Assembly (NCBI RefSeq): GCF_006538165.1
Contig: NZ_BDLU01000037.1
Location: 117,432 to 181,431 of the forward strand
DNA: 64,000 nt
Origin: Komagataeibacter diospyri
Lineage (GTDB): Bacteria > Pseudomonadota > Alphaproteobacteria > Acetobacterales > Acetobacteraceae
Direction: 5' to 3'
Below, one piece after another: positions 1 to 9,123 of this stretch (its first letter is position 1; the number at the start of each line of letters is the position of its first letter). Both the position numbers and the translations under genes were made by a program. The notes below the pieces were generated by a model. The model did no database searches, had not been told where the DNA came from, and worked only from the letters and a program-made list of their open reading frames with translations.

Positions 1-554
1 GGTTCATCCATGCCGCCATACAGGTGATTAAGGAAGGCATCCTTGGTCAGCACCATGCCCTTGCGCAGCAGCAACAGCTCCAGGATCATGTATTCCTTGC
101 CGGTCAGGTGTACATTCTGGCCATGGACCGTGACTTCCCGGCTGTCCAGACTCAGCTCAAGCTCCCCCGCGCGCAGCGTTGGTTCACTATACCCCTTTGA
201 TCGCCGGATGACCGCCTGCATCCGTGCGGTCAGTTCCATGGATTCATAGGGACGTGTCACATAATCATCCGCACCGATGGAAAATGCCTTCACCTTGGCC
301 ATGGCGGTCCGTTCTTCCGACAGGACCAGCACCGGGGTGGGTACACGTGCGGCCCGGCTGATGCGCAGGACTTCATACCCATCCAAATCAGGAAGCCGGA
401 CATCAATAACAGCAAGATCGTAATTGTACGATTTCAGCATGCCCAGCGCATCATGCCCCGTATCGACATGATCGACTGTAAATCCACCTTTTTCCATATG
501 CCGGGTGGTCTCTTCGGCTTTTCGTGCAACAGGCTCAACAAGCAGGATCCGCAT
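1..554 (-). CDS. CtrA-family response regulator, 3' end cut by the window edge
   Basis: This is an open frame of 184 codons running off position 1, so the C-terminus is missing. Residues 1-115 form a receiver domain and residues from about 122 a winged-helix DNA-binding domain. The stretch LTGKEYMILELL and the ending NHLYGGMDE closely match the CtrA cell-cycle regulator family. The phospho-acceptor Asp51 is present in VIDVRLPD. The usual acidic pair after Glu7 is Pro8-Val9, and the conserved Lys in the TKP motif is Arg101. Phosphorylation may therefore be weak or absent. An in-frame ATG nine bases upstream, at 563, is an alternative start. The gene follows thiD on the same strand across an AT-rich spacer. 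I infer a CtrA paralogue rather than the master regulator itself. Confidence 0.82.
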   Translation of the reverse strand, partial: MRILLVEPVARKAEETTRHMEKGGFTVDHVDTGHDALGMLKSYNYDLAVIDVRLPDLDGYEVLRISRAARVPTPVLVLSEERTAMAKVKAFSIGADDYVTRPYESMELTARMQAVIRRSKGYSEPTLRAGELELSLDSREVTVHGQNVHLTGKEYMILELLLLRKGMVLTKDAFLNHLYGGMDE

Positions 555-692
555 ATCGACCATCCAGTAGATATTTTACAACAAAACCACCTATAAGTGC
601 ATTGTAAATTTAGGACAACCTAAAGTTGATAATATATTACTCTCCTGTTATGACGATTATGAATTAATACCATTCGCTTTATTAATTAAATA
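555..692 (-). promoter_or_regulatory. AT-rich spacer with CtrA-like box upstream of the response regulator
   Basis: The spacer between thiD and the CtrA-like gene is much more AT-rich than its surroundings. It holds an exact TTAA-N7-TTAA arrangement at 682-696, the half-site pattern known for CtrA, which overlaps the thiD stop codon by a few bases. It also holds a 6-bp inverted repeat, TTTAGG-ACAA-CCTAAA, at 609-624. Both could bind a regulator of the downstream gene. AT-rich DNA produces TTAA pairs by chance, so the functional reading is inference. Confidence 0.4.
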
Positions 693-1496
693 TTAATATC
701 CCCACATCGTCATTCCAGCCGTATGGTCCAGTGGCCCAGCCCCCGCACCATAACCGGGAGCCCCGGCAATCGCCTGCTGCACATAGGCACGTGCCCGTAC
801 TACCGCATCACGCAGGGGCATGCCCTGCCCCAGGCCGGTTGCAATCGCACTGGCCAGCGTACAACCGGTTCCGTGCGTATGGCGGGTATGGATGCGCCGG
901 GTCACGAATTCTTCCGCTACGCCGCCACGTTCCAGCAGCACATCCACCAGTTCATCCCCTTCCATATGCCCACCCTTGAGCAATACGGCACGCGGTCCCA
1001 GAACCAGCAGGTCGTATGCTGCGGCAATCATTTCCGCCCGGTTCCCGATCCGTCGTTCCAGCAGGGCCTCGGCTTCCGGCAGGTTGGGGGTCAGGACGGA
1101 TGCAAGCGGCAACAGCCGCGATTTCAGGGTAGACAGCGCACTGTCCTGCAATAACGCCGCCCCCCCCTTCGCCACCATGACCGGGTCAAGGACGTAGGGA
1201 ATATCAGCGGAGGTCATCAGTACACTGGCGATGGCTTCGATCGCTTCGGGACGATCCAGCATGCCGCTCTTGAACGCATCCACGCCCAGGTCATCCATGA
1301 CGCAGCGCATCTGCGCGATTATGAAAGCGGGCGATACCGGCATCACTTCCTGCACACCCAAGGTATTCTGCGCGGTCAGCGCCGTCACGGCGGTCATGGC
1401 GAAACCACCCAGCATGGTGACGGTCTTGATATCCGCCTGGATACCGGCTCCGCCCCCGCTATCGCTGCCTGCCATGATAAGGATACGCCCACGCAT
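693..1496 (-). CDS. thiD: Hydroxymethylpyrimidine/phosphomethylpyrimidine kinase
   Basis: ThiD phosphorylates HMP and then HMP-phosphate to give HMP-pyrophosphate for thiamine synthesis in the cytosol. The 267-residue length is normal for the family. The ribokinase-like fold is marked by the N-terminal motif GSDSGGGAGIQADIKT, the KGGH segment in the second half, and HTHGTGC near the C-terminus, which forms the anion hole and carries the catalytic cysteine loop. The ATG at 1496 lies three bases after the glmM stop codon, so the two genes are very probably co-transcribed and translationally linked. No TPP riboswitch is visible directly upstream because the gene sits inside the operon. Confidence 0.95.
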   Translation of the reverse strand: MRGRILIMAGSDSGGGAGIQADIKTVTMLGGFAMTAVTALTAQNTLGVQEVMPVSPAFIIAQMRCVMDDLGVDAFKSGMLDRPEAIEAIASVLMTSADIPYVLDPVMVAKGGAALLQDSALSTLKSRLLPLASVLTPNLPEAEALLERRIGNRAEMIAAAYDLLVLGPRAVLLKGGHMEGDELVDVLLERGGVAEEFVTRRIHTRHTHGTGCTLASAIATGLGQGMPLRDAVVRARAYVQQAIAGAPGYGAGAGPLDHTAGMTMWGY

Positions 1497-1499
1497 GGA

Positions 1500-2858
1500 T
1501 CAGCCCGCCATCTGGATCGCGTTGATTGCGTCGCACATATCCTCGACCACTTCTTTCACCAGCACTTCATCTTCCGCTTCCGCCATCACGCGCACCAGCG
1601 GTTCCGTCCCGCTTTCACGCAGCAGCAGCCGGCCGCGTTCCCCCAGGCGTTTTTCCGCGGCCTTGCGCGCTTCGTGCACCTGCGGGTCCTGCAGCGGGCT
1701 TTTTCCGGCAAAGCGGACATTCTGCAAAAGCTGGGGATAGGGTTTGAACATGCGGCAGACCGCACTGGCGGGACGGCCGGATTCAACCACTTCCGCCAGT
1801 ACCTGCAGGGCGGCGATCAGCCCGTCGCCCGTCGTGGCGAAATCGGACAGAACCATGTGCCCTGACTGCTCGCCACCGATATTAGCGCCGAGTTCACGCA
1901 TCTTTTCGACCACGTAACGGTCACCCACCGCCGTGCGGACCAGTTCCAGCCCCTGTGTTTCCAGATAACGCTCCAGCCCCATGTTGGACATGACGGTCGC
2001 CACGATATACCGGCTGGACAGTCGTCCCTGCCGCGCCCATGACTTGGAAATCAGGGCAAGGATCTGATCACCATCGATCAGACGGCCCTTTTCATCGGAA
2101 ATCAGTACCCGGTCGGCATCCCCATCAAGGGCTATGCCGATATCCGCGCGGTGCCGCAGCACGGCGGCACACAGGGCTTCGGGCCGGGTTGAGCCACAGC
2201 CTTCGTTGATGTTGATGCCATCGGGGTCACACCCGATCCGCACAACCTCTGCCCCCAGTTCCCACAATGCCGTAGGTGCCACACGGTAGGCCGCGCCATT
2301 GGCGCAGTCGATCACGATACGCAGTCCGTCCAGCCGCAGCCCGCGCGGGAACGATGATTTGGCGTTTTCCACATACCGTCCCGCCGCGTCATTCAGACGG
2401 GATGCGCGACCGATCTGGTCCGGGGCCGCCAGCATGTGGGTCAGGTCGGAACCCATCGCCGCCTCGATCCCGGCTTCCGTCTCATCCGACAGCTTGAAAC
2501 CATCCGGGCCGAACAGCTTGATGCCGTTATCACCATACGGGTTATGCGACGCCGAGATCATGACCCCCAGATCCGCGCGCAGCGAACGGGTCAGCATGGC
2601 AATGGCAGGTGTGGGCATTGGTCCCACCAGCGTCACATCCATGCCCGCCGACAGGAAACCCGACACCAGCGCACATTCGATCATGTACCCCGACAGGCGC
2701 GTATCCTTGCCCAGCAGTACGCTATGGCGATGCGTCCCCTGAATGAAGCGAAGGCCGGCAGCCTGTCCCAGCTTCTGTGCCACTTCGACCGTCATGGGAA
2801 AACGGTTGGCGGTGCCCCGAATTCCATCAGTACCGAACAGCTTTCTTGTTTTTACCAT
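1500..2858 (-). CDS. glmM: Phosphoglucosamine mutase
   Basis: GlmM converts glucosamine-6-phosphate to glucosamine-1-phosphate for UDP-GlcNAc, peptidoglycan and lipopolysaccharide synthesis. At 452 residues it has the family length. The start [15 protein letters not shown] is typical. The phosphoserine loop ISASHNP lies near residues 101-107. The metal loop DGDADR is in the middle, the sugar-binding loop GEQSGH follows, and the phosphate-binding loop [10 protein letters not shown] is near the C-terminus. It lies between folP and thiD in the same direction, in the common ftsH-folP-glmM order. Confidence 0.96.
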   Translation of the reverse strand: MVKTRKLFGTDGIRGTANRFPMTVEVAQKLGQAAGLRFIQGTHRHSVLLGKDTRLSGYMIECALVSGFLSAGMDVTLVGPMPTPAIAMLTRSLRADLGVMISASHNPYGDNGIKLFGPDGFKLSDETEAGIEAAMGSDLTHMLAAPDQIGRASRLNDAAGRYVENAKSSFPRGLRLDGLRIVIDCANGAAYRVAPTALWELGAEVVRIGCDPDGININEGCGSTRPEALCAAVLRHRADIGIALDGDADRVLISDEKGRLIDGDQILALISKSWARQGRLSSRYIVATVMSNMGLERYLETQGLELVRTAVGDRYVVEKMRELGANIGGEQSGHMVLSDFATTGDGLIAALQVLAEVVESGRPASAVCRMFKPYPQLLQNVRFAGKSPLQDPQVHEARKAAEKRLGERGRLLLRESGTEPLVRVMAEAEDEVLVKEVVEDMCDAINAIQMAG

Positions 2859-2909
2859 TACTGGGGATCTCCGGATGCATTCAGGTCGTACACCGACCTA
2901 CCTTACCTG

Positions 2910-3947
2910 TCAGTGACGATCCAGCCCTTGGCAGACCCGCATGGCCTGCATCATGGCCGTAACGTTATGAACGCGCAGCACGGTGCCTGCAAAAACCAGT
3001 CCCGGCAGGCTGGCGGCAATGGTGGCCGGATCACGACGGGCCGCATCCGGCTGGTCACAGATTTCACCCAGCATGCGCTTGCGTGAAACGCCCAGCACCA
3101 CCCGACAGCCCAGATTGGCCAGCAACGGCAGGCGGGCAAGCAGGTCCAGATTGCCCTCCACCGTCTTGGCAAAACCGATACCGGGATCAACCAGTATGCG
3201 CGTCCTGTCGATACCGGCGGCCACCGCTTCGTCCACCCGCTGCGACAGTTCACGCACTACATCCACCGCAATATCATCGTAGGCCGTATGGTCACGCATG
3301 GTTGCAGGCGTGCCGCGCATGTGCATGAGCATGACCGGGCAGCCATGCCGCGCTACCACGCCACGCGCCGCCGGATCATATGTCAGGGCCGAGACATCAT
3401 TGATGATATTGGCCCCTGCCCCCAGCGCACGGTCCATGACCATGCCCTGTCGCGTATCAATGGACAGGAGCAGGTCATCAAGGACAGTGCATTCCCGCAC
3501 CGCATGGATAACCGGCCCGATACGCCGCCATTCTTCTTCCGCGGTCACCGGCGGGGCACCGGGACGGGTGCTTTCGCCGCCAATATCAACAATCCGGCAT
3601 CCGGCCGCATACATCGCCTGTATGGATTCCAGCGCGGGGGCAACGCAGTAATGCCGTCCCCCATCGCTGAAACTGTCGGGGGTGACATTGATGATTCCCA
3701 TTACCTGCGGGCCGGACGGCAGACCGGCATCAGGAAATCCCGTGCTGACCCTGTCCACAACCCCCGCCCATTGTGCAGGAATGGCGCGAACCGGAAAGAT
3801 ATGTCCGTCTTTCCCTCCACCCCACAGGCGCGCCAGCGTATAGGCGGACGCCCCCCCCGCCAGCCAGCGGGCCAGACCAGCCGCCACGGCCTGCCGGGCG
3901 GCTTGCCCATGCAGCAGGGCAAGGGGTTCAATCAGCCAGTCGTTCAT
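2910..3947 (-). CDS. folP: Dihydropteroate synthase
   Basis: FolP condenses hydroxymethyl-dihydropterin pyrophosphate with p-aminobenzoate in folate synthesis and is the sulfonamide target. The diagnostic MGIINVTPDSFSDGG loop, the GGESTRPGA loop, the NDVSAL segment and the C-terminal GVSRKRML are all present. About 75 residues precede the first motif, longer than the usual short lead, so there is an N-terminal extension of unknown role. The open frame reaches a TTG at 4031, but that start lies inside an intergenic repeat. I chose the ATG at 3947, which has an AGG six bases upstream; the ATG at 3953 is also possible. It follows ftsH and precedes glmM on the same strand. Confidence 0.93.
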   Translation of the reverse strand: MNDWLIEPLALLHGQAARQAVAAGLARWLAGGASAYTLARLWGGGKDGHIFPVRAIPAQWAGVVDRVSTGFPDAGLPSGPQVMGIINVTPDSFSDGGRHYCVAPALESIQAMYAAGCRIVDIGGESTRPGAPPVTAEEEWRRIGPVIHAVRECTVLDDLLLSIDTRQGMVMDRALGAGANIINDVSALTYDPAARGVVARHGCPVMLMHMRGTPATMRDHTAYDDIAVDVVRELSQRVDEAVAAGIDRTRILVDPGIGFAKTVEGNLDLLARLPLLANLGCRVVLGVSRKRMLGEICDQPDAARRDPATIAASLPGLVFAGTVLRVHNVTAMMQAMRVCQGLDRH

Positions 3948-4032
3948 GATCATCCTGTCAATGCGGGTATCCGGGAAAGCATTTTTCGGAAACCGGTTTA
4001 TCCCAAGAATGGTTCCGACGGCTTCGGACAAT

Positions 4033-4070
4033 GCCGCCTTTATTAAAAAAAGGCGGCACCCAAAAACTTT
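4033..4070 (-). repeat. Gene-end palindromic repeat, copy 1
   Basis: Read on the minus strand this copy starts AAAGTTTTTGGGTGCCGCC and continues through a T-run to a complementary GGCGGC arm, giving the stem GCCGCC...GGCGGC at 4033-4057. It belongs to a family also found at 34038-34111, 57731-57768 and 63821-63860. It lies downstream of ftsH and in the same orientation as that gene. It could fold as a transcription terminator for the minus strand. Confidence 0.75.
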
Positions 4071-4127
4071 TATTACTTTCCTATCAAGGGATTATTTCAA
4101 ACAATTCCTTATGCTTCAGATACAAAC

Positions 4128-4158
4128 ATGGCGGGGCAGCCATGGGCCACCCCGCCAT
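4128..4158 (-). terminator. Probable terminator after ftsH
   Basis: A perfect 9-bp stem, ATGGCGGGG (4128-4136) with CCCCGCCAT (4150-4158), lies about 25 bases past the ftsH stop codon. On the minus strand it is followed by GTTTGTAT, a weak T-tract. Transcription may pass through it at some level into folP. Confidence 0.55.
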
Positions 4159-4182
4159 CTTCTTCCGTCCAGATCAAATGTC

Positions 4183-6123
4183 CTAGCCAGCCGGCGCCGC
4201 GCCGACTCCACCGCCACCTTCCGGCGCGGGCAGCGGCGCCACCGGGGCGGAAGGGGCCGAAGGCGGCACGGACGGACGCCGGTTTTCCGGCATCGGGTCA
4301 TCCACCACCACGCGCTCGATCTTCTCGCCACGCAGTACCTGCCGGATTTCCTCACCCGTCAGGGTTTCATATTCCAGCAGGGCGCTACCCAGACGGTGCA
4401 GCTGGTCAATATGTTCCAGCAGCAGGCTACGGGCACGATCGTATGCGGCGTCGATCAGCTTGCGGACCTCATTATCGATCTCGCGGGCTGTTTCCTCGGA
4501 CACGTTCTTGTTCTGCGTGACACTGTGACCAAGGAACACTTCCTGTCCGTTACCGCCATAGGCCACCATGCCCAGCTTTTCGCTCATGCCCCATTCGGTC
4601 ACCATGCGGCGGGCCACGTCGGTCGCCATCTTGATGTCGCCTGAAGCGCCGGTAGATACATTGTCCGGGCCAAAGATGATTTCCTCAGCCGCACGTCCAC
4701 CCATGGCCAGCGTCAGCTTGCCGATACACCATGACCTGCTTTCGGAATAACGGTCTTTTTCCGGCAGGCTCATCACCATGCCCAGCGCACGCCCACGCGG
4801 AATGATGGTCGCCTTGTGAACCGGGTCGGAACCGGGGGTGAGGATACCTACCAGCGCATGACCACCTTCATGATAGGCGGTCATCTTCTTTTCGTCCTCG
4901 GTCATGACCAGGGACCGGCGCTCGGCCCCCATCATCACCTTGTCCTTGGCATTCTCGAATTCCAGCATGGCGACAGTACGCTTGCCAAGCCGGGCCGCCA
5001 TAAGGGCCGCTTCATTGACAAGGTTGGCCAGATCCGCGCCAGAGAAGCCGGGCGTGCCACGGGCAATGACCTTGGGATCCACATCGGATGCCAGCGGTAC
5101 CTTGCGCATATGGACACGCAGGATCTTTTCGCGGCCTGCCACATCGGGGTTGGGCACCACGACCTGACGGTCAAAACGGCCGGGACGCAGCAGGGCGGGG
5201 TCCAGCACGTCGGGACGGTTGGTCGCAGCAATCAGGATCACGCCCTCATTGCTGTCAAACCCGTCCATCTCGACCAGCATCTGGTTCAGGGTCTGCTCGC
5301 GCTCGTCATTCCCGCCGCCAAGGCCCGCGCCACGGTGGCGGCCGACAGCGTCGATTTCGTCAATGAAGATGATGCAGGGCGCAGCCTTCTTGCCCTGTTC
5401 GAACATGTCACGGACACGCGACGCCCCCACACCCACGAACATTTCCACGAAGTCGGAACCGGAAATGGTGAAGAACGGCACGTTCGCCTCACCCGCGATG
5501 GCGCGGGCCAGCAGCGTCTTACCGGTGCCGGGAGGACCGACCAGCAGCACGCCCTTCGGGATCTTGCCACCCAGGCGGGTGAATTTCTGCGGATCACGCA
5601 GAAAGTCGACGATTTCCTGCAGTTCGCCCTTGGCTTCATCAATGCCGGCCACGTCGTCAAACGTTACGCGGCCCTGCTTTTCGGTCAGCATCCGCGCACG
5701 CGACTTGCCAAATCCCATGGCGCGCCCGCCACCGGACTGCATCTGGCGCATGATGAAGATCCAAGCACCCACCATAAGCAGCAGCGGCGCATAGTTGATG
5801 AGGTAACGCAGGAAGGGGTTCGTGTCGCTTTCCAGCGGTTTGGCCGCGACCTCCACCCCCTTGTCCGTCAGGCGGGAAATCAGGGTCGGGTCCTGCGGCG
5901 CGTACGTGTCGAACGAGGTGCCATCCGTCAACGTGCCGGTAATATTATGTTCCTGCACCACGACAGACCGGACATGTCCGCTGTTCACGTCTCCGATGAA
6001 ATCGGAATACGCCAGTTGCTGCGATGCGTGCTGCACGCTTCCCGGCTGGAAAACGTTAAACAGCAGCAGCAACAGGACGATGATGATAACCCACAGGGCC
6101 AGGTTGCGGCCGAAATTGTTCAT
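4183..6123 (-). CDS. ftsH: ATP-dependent zinc metalloprotease FtsH
   Basis: FtsH is the membrane-anchored AAA protease that degrades damaged membrane proteins and short-lived regulators. Membrane segments lie near residues 8-26 and 111-126 and flank a periplasmic domain. The Walker A motif GPPGTGKT is at 196-203, Walker B IIFIDE near 251, the second region of homology near 300-320, and the zinc-binding HEGGH at 418-422 (HEAGH in most relatives). A Pro/Gly-rich tail ends the protein. The frame is open to 6162, but the ATG at 6123 gives the family start [11 protein letters not shown] and has AGG upstream. tilS lies upstream and folP downstream on the same strand. Confidence 0.97.
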   Translation of the reverse strand: MNNFGRNLALWVIIIVLLLLLFNVFQPGSVQHASQQLAYSDFIGDVNSGHVRSVVVQEHNITGTLTDGTSFDTYAPQDPTLISRLTDKGVEVAAKPLESDTNPFLRYLINYAPLLLMVGAWIFIMRQMQSGGGRAMGFGKSRARMLTEKQGRVTFDDVAGIDEAKGELQEIVDFLRDPQKFTRLGGKIPKGVLLVGPPGTGKTLLARAIAGEANVPFFTISGSDFVEMFVGVGASRVRDMFEQGKKAAPCIIFIDEIDAVGRHRGAGLGGGNDEREQTLNQMLVEMDGFDSNEGVILIAATNRPDVLDPALLRPGRFDRQVVVPNPDVAGREKILRVHMRKVPLASDVDPKVIARGTPGFSGADLANLVNEAALMAARLGKRTVAMLEFENAKDKVMMGAERRSLVMTEDEKKMTAYHEGGHALVGILTPGSDPVHKATIIPRGRALGMVMSLPEKDRYSESRSWCIGKLTLAMGGRAAEEIIFGPDNVSTGASGDIKMATDVARRMVTEWGMSEKLGMVAYGGNGQEVFLGHSVTQNKNVSEETAREIDNEVRKLIDAAYDRARSLLLEHIDQLHRLGSALLEYETLTGEEIRQVLRGEKIERVVVDDPMPENRRPSVPPSAPSAPVAPLPAPEGGGGVGAAPAG

Positions 6124-6254
6124 CTTGCCTACTGTTCCATGCGCTGGCCCCTTCGCCATCACCCCACGCGGGCAGACGAACAGACGCCACGTTCACTACG
6201 TCCTAACATACATAGGACGATCAAGGGACATTCACACCCCCAATCCGCCACCTT

Positions 6255-7529
6255 TTATGACAATGGATCAGAAGGTCCGTCATCGGGAGCACAAAACATG
6301 GCTCCGGGCAGCACGGGATGGGGTGGCTGGTTCACAAAAACTGCATCGGCCACGCAATCCTGCGTGCACAGCCCCATATGCGGAACGGCCATTACCCGCC
6401 CATCATGCCACAGCGCGGGCAGCGTGCGCAACACGCGCGCGGGCCAGATGGAACGCGACCGGCCGGCAGGCCACCATGACGCCACGGCCCCAGCTGCCCC
6501 CATGGTCCACCCCGGCATCACGGCGTGCGTCCGCAGCACGAAGCGCCGATCCCATATAATGCCCGCGCGGGCAGGTATGGGGGGCGCAAGCGCCGATTCC
6601 TCACGCGCGATGATCCACTGCCCATCACGCCACGGAATGATGGCCGCACCCGCCAGGGTTGCGGGCCGGGGCGTATGGGCCAGTCTTTCGACAGCCTCGC
6701 GCCCCGGCGGATAATCCCGTCCCCCAATCACGCCGATCAGGGCAGACAGCAGTCGTGCGGACGCCAGCCCCGCCGGCAGCACCACCCAGCCCCCGCAATG
6801 GAACCGCGCATGGGCCGCAAGCCACCGCGCATCCGCCGCATCACGCGCCATACGCCCTGCCCCTGCGTGCCGGGCCCCGGCCAGCAACTGCGCGGCGTGC
6901 ACCCCATCATGCGCCAGCGCCTGCCGCGCACGCGCCCGTTCCGTACGCAGGTCATGGTTTGACGGGTCTTCCACCCATGCCACCCCTGCCGCGCGGACAG
7001 TGGCATACAGGGCAGACTTGGGAATTCCCAGCAAGGGCCTGACAAGCCGCACATCGGTTACAGGAATCTCAGCCGCCATGGCCGCCAGTCCGTCATTCCC
7101 ACTGGCGGCGCGCCTGCGCATCATGACCGTTTCAGCCTGATCCCCCGCATGATGGGCCACCAGCAGGTCCAGCGCCCCGATTTCGCGACAGGCGGCAAAA
7201 AGGGCCTGATAGCGCATGCGCCGGGCACGTTCCGCCATGCGGGGGCCGCGCACCAGCCCCGTCAGGGACAGCAGGAGACCGGGGATGCCAAGCGTGGACA
7301 GCCGGGCCAGGGTCTGCACGGCTTCGGATCGGGATTCGGCACGCAGGCCATGATCGACCACCAGCGCAACCACATCACGCCGCCATTGCCGCGCAAGAAT
7401 GGCCAGCGCCATGCTGTCCGCCCCCCCCGATACGGCAACCGCAACTGGCACGCCCTGACCCGGCCATGGGCCAAGGGCCACCATCATGGCAGAAAAATGC
7501 GACGGATTAACCGCTTCAGCCGAAAGCAC
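6255..7529 (-). CDS. tilS: tRNA(Ile)-lysidine synthetase
   Basis: TilS modifies cytidine 34 of the tRNA-Ile CAU anticodon to lysidine so that it reads AUA. The PP-loop ATPase motif SGGADS is at residues 34-39. The segment after it, with DHGLRAES and HHAGDQAETVMMRR, matches the N-type ATP pyrophosphatase domain of the family. The 424-residue length is normal. The start is a GTG at 7529; the ATG at 7487 would leave little sequence before the ATP-binding loop. It lies between cpoB and ftsH on the same strand, an order conserved in many alphaproteobacteria. Confidence 0.93.
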   Translation of the reverse strand: MLSAEAVNPSHFSAMMVALGPWPGQGVPVAVAVSGGADSMALAILARQWRRDVVALVVDHGLRAESRSEAVQTLARLSTLGIPGLLLSLTGLVRGPRMAERARRMRYQALFAACREIGALDLLVAHHAGDQAETVMMRRRAASGNDGLAAMAAEIPVTDVRLVRPLLGIPKSALYATVRAAGVAWVEDPSNHDLRTERARARQALAHDGVHAAQLLAGARHAGAGRMARDAADARWLAAHARFHCGGWVVLPAGLASARLLSALIGVIGGRDYPPGREAVERLAHTPRPATLAGAAIIPWRDGQWIIAREESALAPPIPARAGIIWDRRFVLRTHAVMPGWTMGAAGAVASWWPAGRSRSIWPARVLRTLPALWHDGRVMAVPHMGLCTQDCVADAVFVNQPPHPVLPGAMFCAPDDGPSDPLS

Positions 7530-7546
7530 CAGCGCCCTGCCGCAGG

Positions 7547-8293
7547 TCAGCTACACTTGGCGCGCTTACGATAAACCTGTTCGGCGGATTTGATACGGGC
7601 GGCGGGTTCAGGAAACTCACTGGACAGCTTGTCCAGCGCCTGACAGGCCGACGCCCTGTCATTCAGCGCCACAAGCGTCGCTGCCACTCCCAGCAGGGCG
7701 CTGGGTGCGCGCTGGCCGTGCGGCGCACGGTTATAGGCGTCATAATAGGCCAGCGCCGACTGACGATACTGTTTCTGCCCCGCCAGTGACTGGGCCAGAA
7801 GATACTGGGCATCCACCTGTCGGGGCGATTTGGGACCGGACAGAACCTGCTGTGCATCAGCCTGCGCCGTGGCGTAATCCTGTTTCAGCAGCGCGTCATT
7901 TCCGGCTTTCAGCACTTCGTCAGGCGTGCGCTTGGCAGATGCAGCGGCCGGGGCCGCAGCCGCTGCGGTGGCAGGCGGGGCAACGGTACTGGCACCTGCG
8001 CCGCCATGGCCATGCTGCATGGCGAAGTTCATGTCCTCGATCTGCTTGTTCATGGTTGCGTTCTGCTGCTGGACCTGATTGGTCAACTGGTCGATCTGAC
8101 CGCGCATTTCCCGCGTCTGGTCTTCCAGCGCATTGACGCGGTCAAGCAGCTGCAGGGTCAGATTGCCGCTATTGTCAGCAGCCTGCGCCAGCCCCATGCC
8201 CACCAGCGAGACCCCACCGGCCAGCACGCCCACCCTGCCCCACCGTCGGCACAGGGCGGGGACCGAAAGGAAACATGACATCACAGACTGCAT
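7547..8293 (-). CDS. cpoB: Tol-Pal system protein CpoB (YbgF)
   Basis: CpoB is a periplasmic coordinator that links Tol-Pal constriction with peptidoglycan synthesis. From the ATG at 8293 the product has a signal peptide ending near GLAQA. A short coiled-coil trimerisation segment rich in Gln and Asn follows (around LQLLDRVNALEDQTREMRGQ), then an Ala/Pro linker, then TPR repeats to the C-terminus. The frame is open to 8380, but the extra residues overlap the pal terminator, so the later ATG is preferred. A terminator between pal and cpoB suggests a separate promoter despite the shared pathway. Confidence 0.9.
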   Translation of the reverse strand: MQSVMSCFLSVPALCRRWGRVGVLAGGVSLVGMGLAQAADNSGNLTLQLLDRVNALEDQTREMRGQIDQLTNQVQQQNATMNKQIEDMNFAMQHGHGGAGASTVAPPATAAAAAPAAASAKRTPDEVLKAGNDALLKQDYATAQADAQQVLSGPKSPRQVDAQYLLAQSLAGQKQYRQSALAYYDAYNRAPHGQRAPSALLGVAATLVALNDRASACQALDKLSSEFPEPAARIKSAEQVYRKRAKCS

Positions 8294-8331
8294 GGACCAA
8301 ACCCTTTGAAACACAAGACATGCATACCTAA

Positions 8332-8370
8332 AACAAAACCGGCCGAGCGATAAGCGCCCGGCCGGTTCCA
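8332..8370 (-). terminator. Rho-independent terminator after pal
   Basis: A strong hairpin has outer stem AACCGGCCG (8337-8345) with CGGCCGGTT (8359-8367) and an inner GCG/CGC pairing. On the minus strand it is followed by TTTTGTTTT. It ends the tolQRAB-pal transcript ahead of cpoB. Confidence 0.85.
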
Positions 8371-8404
8371 TAACTGTCACGCCATAAAAAGCGTGGGCAG
8401 AAAC

Positions 8405-8875
8405 TTACTGTACCGCCGTGATGGCGTTACGGTTCTGGGCCCAGGACGCTTCGTCATCGCCAACAGCGGTCGGACGGTCCTTGCCATAGGAAATGGTGGT
8501 GATGCGCGATGCATCGACACCCTTTGCCACCAGATAGTCATGCGCCGCGTTGGCACGACGTTCACCCAGCGCGATGTTGTATTCTTCCGTGCCACGATCA
8601 TCGCAGTTACCAGCGATCTGCACGTGCACCTGCGGGTACTTGGCCAGCCAGGCTGCCTGCTTGTCCAGCGTTGCCTTCGCATCGCTCGACAGCGTGTTCT
8701 GGTTCAGCGCGAACAGCACGCGGTCACCAGCGGTTGCAACCAGGTCAGCCTCGCTGCCCGGGGCCGGGCCGACCTGCTGCGTGGCGGCGCCCGTGTTCAC
8801 GTTCTTGTTCGCATGATCGGAACAGGCAGCGAGAAAAAGGGCCATGCCGGCCGCACCGAGAAGCTTCAGTTTCAT
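8405..8875 (-). CDS. pal: Peptidoglycan-associated lipoprotein Pal
   Basis: Pal is the outer-membrane lipoprotein of the Tol-Pal complex and binds peptidoglycan through an OmpA-like domain. From the ATG at 8875 the product is 156 residues, the usual size. The signal peptide ends in the lipobox LAAC with Cys18. The C-terminal domain carries the OmpA-like motif NCDDRGTEEYNIALGERRA. An AGGA ribosome site lies about nine bases upstream of the chosen ATG. The 49 extra residues of the longer frame look non-coding. It follows tolB across about 250 bases and is closed by a terminator. Confidence 0.96.
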   Translation of the reverse strand: MKLKLLGAAGMALFLAACSDHANKNVNTGAATQQVGPAPGSEADLVATAGDRVLFALNQNTLSSDAKATLDKQAAWLAKYPQVHVQIAGNCDDRGTEEYNIALGERRANAAHDYLVAKGVDASRITTISYGKDRPTAVGDDEASWAQNRNAITAVQ

Positions 8876-9123
8876 TACTTTTGATCCTGGATCGGTTTCA
8901 TTGCTTGAAACCATTTGTTGAATTTCCGGATTTAAATATAGAACGGTCCCGAGTCTCGTTGCGCCCTGCCAAACAAACTGTCCAAACAGAAACTCGCGAT
9001 CGCTGGAAACCGCCGCTAGCATAGAGATAAAATCCGGCCACAGTCAATGTTGGACAAACACATACCCGCCATTTGTTAAATGATTAGGTAGCGGAATATT
9101 ATCTGCCCAACACATTGAAAGAA

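Noticed and set aside
4816..6714. A 632-residue plus-strand frame opposite ftsH and tilS
   Set aside because: It spans two well-supported minus-strand genes and shows no domain or start site.
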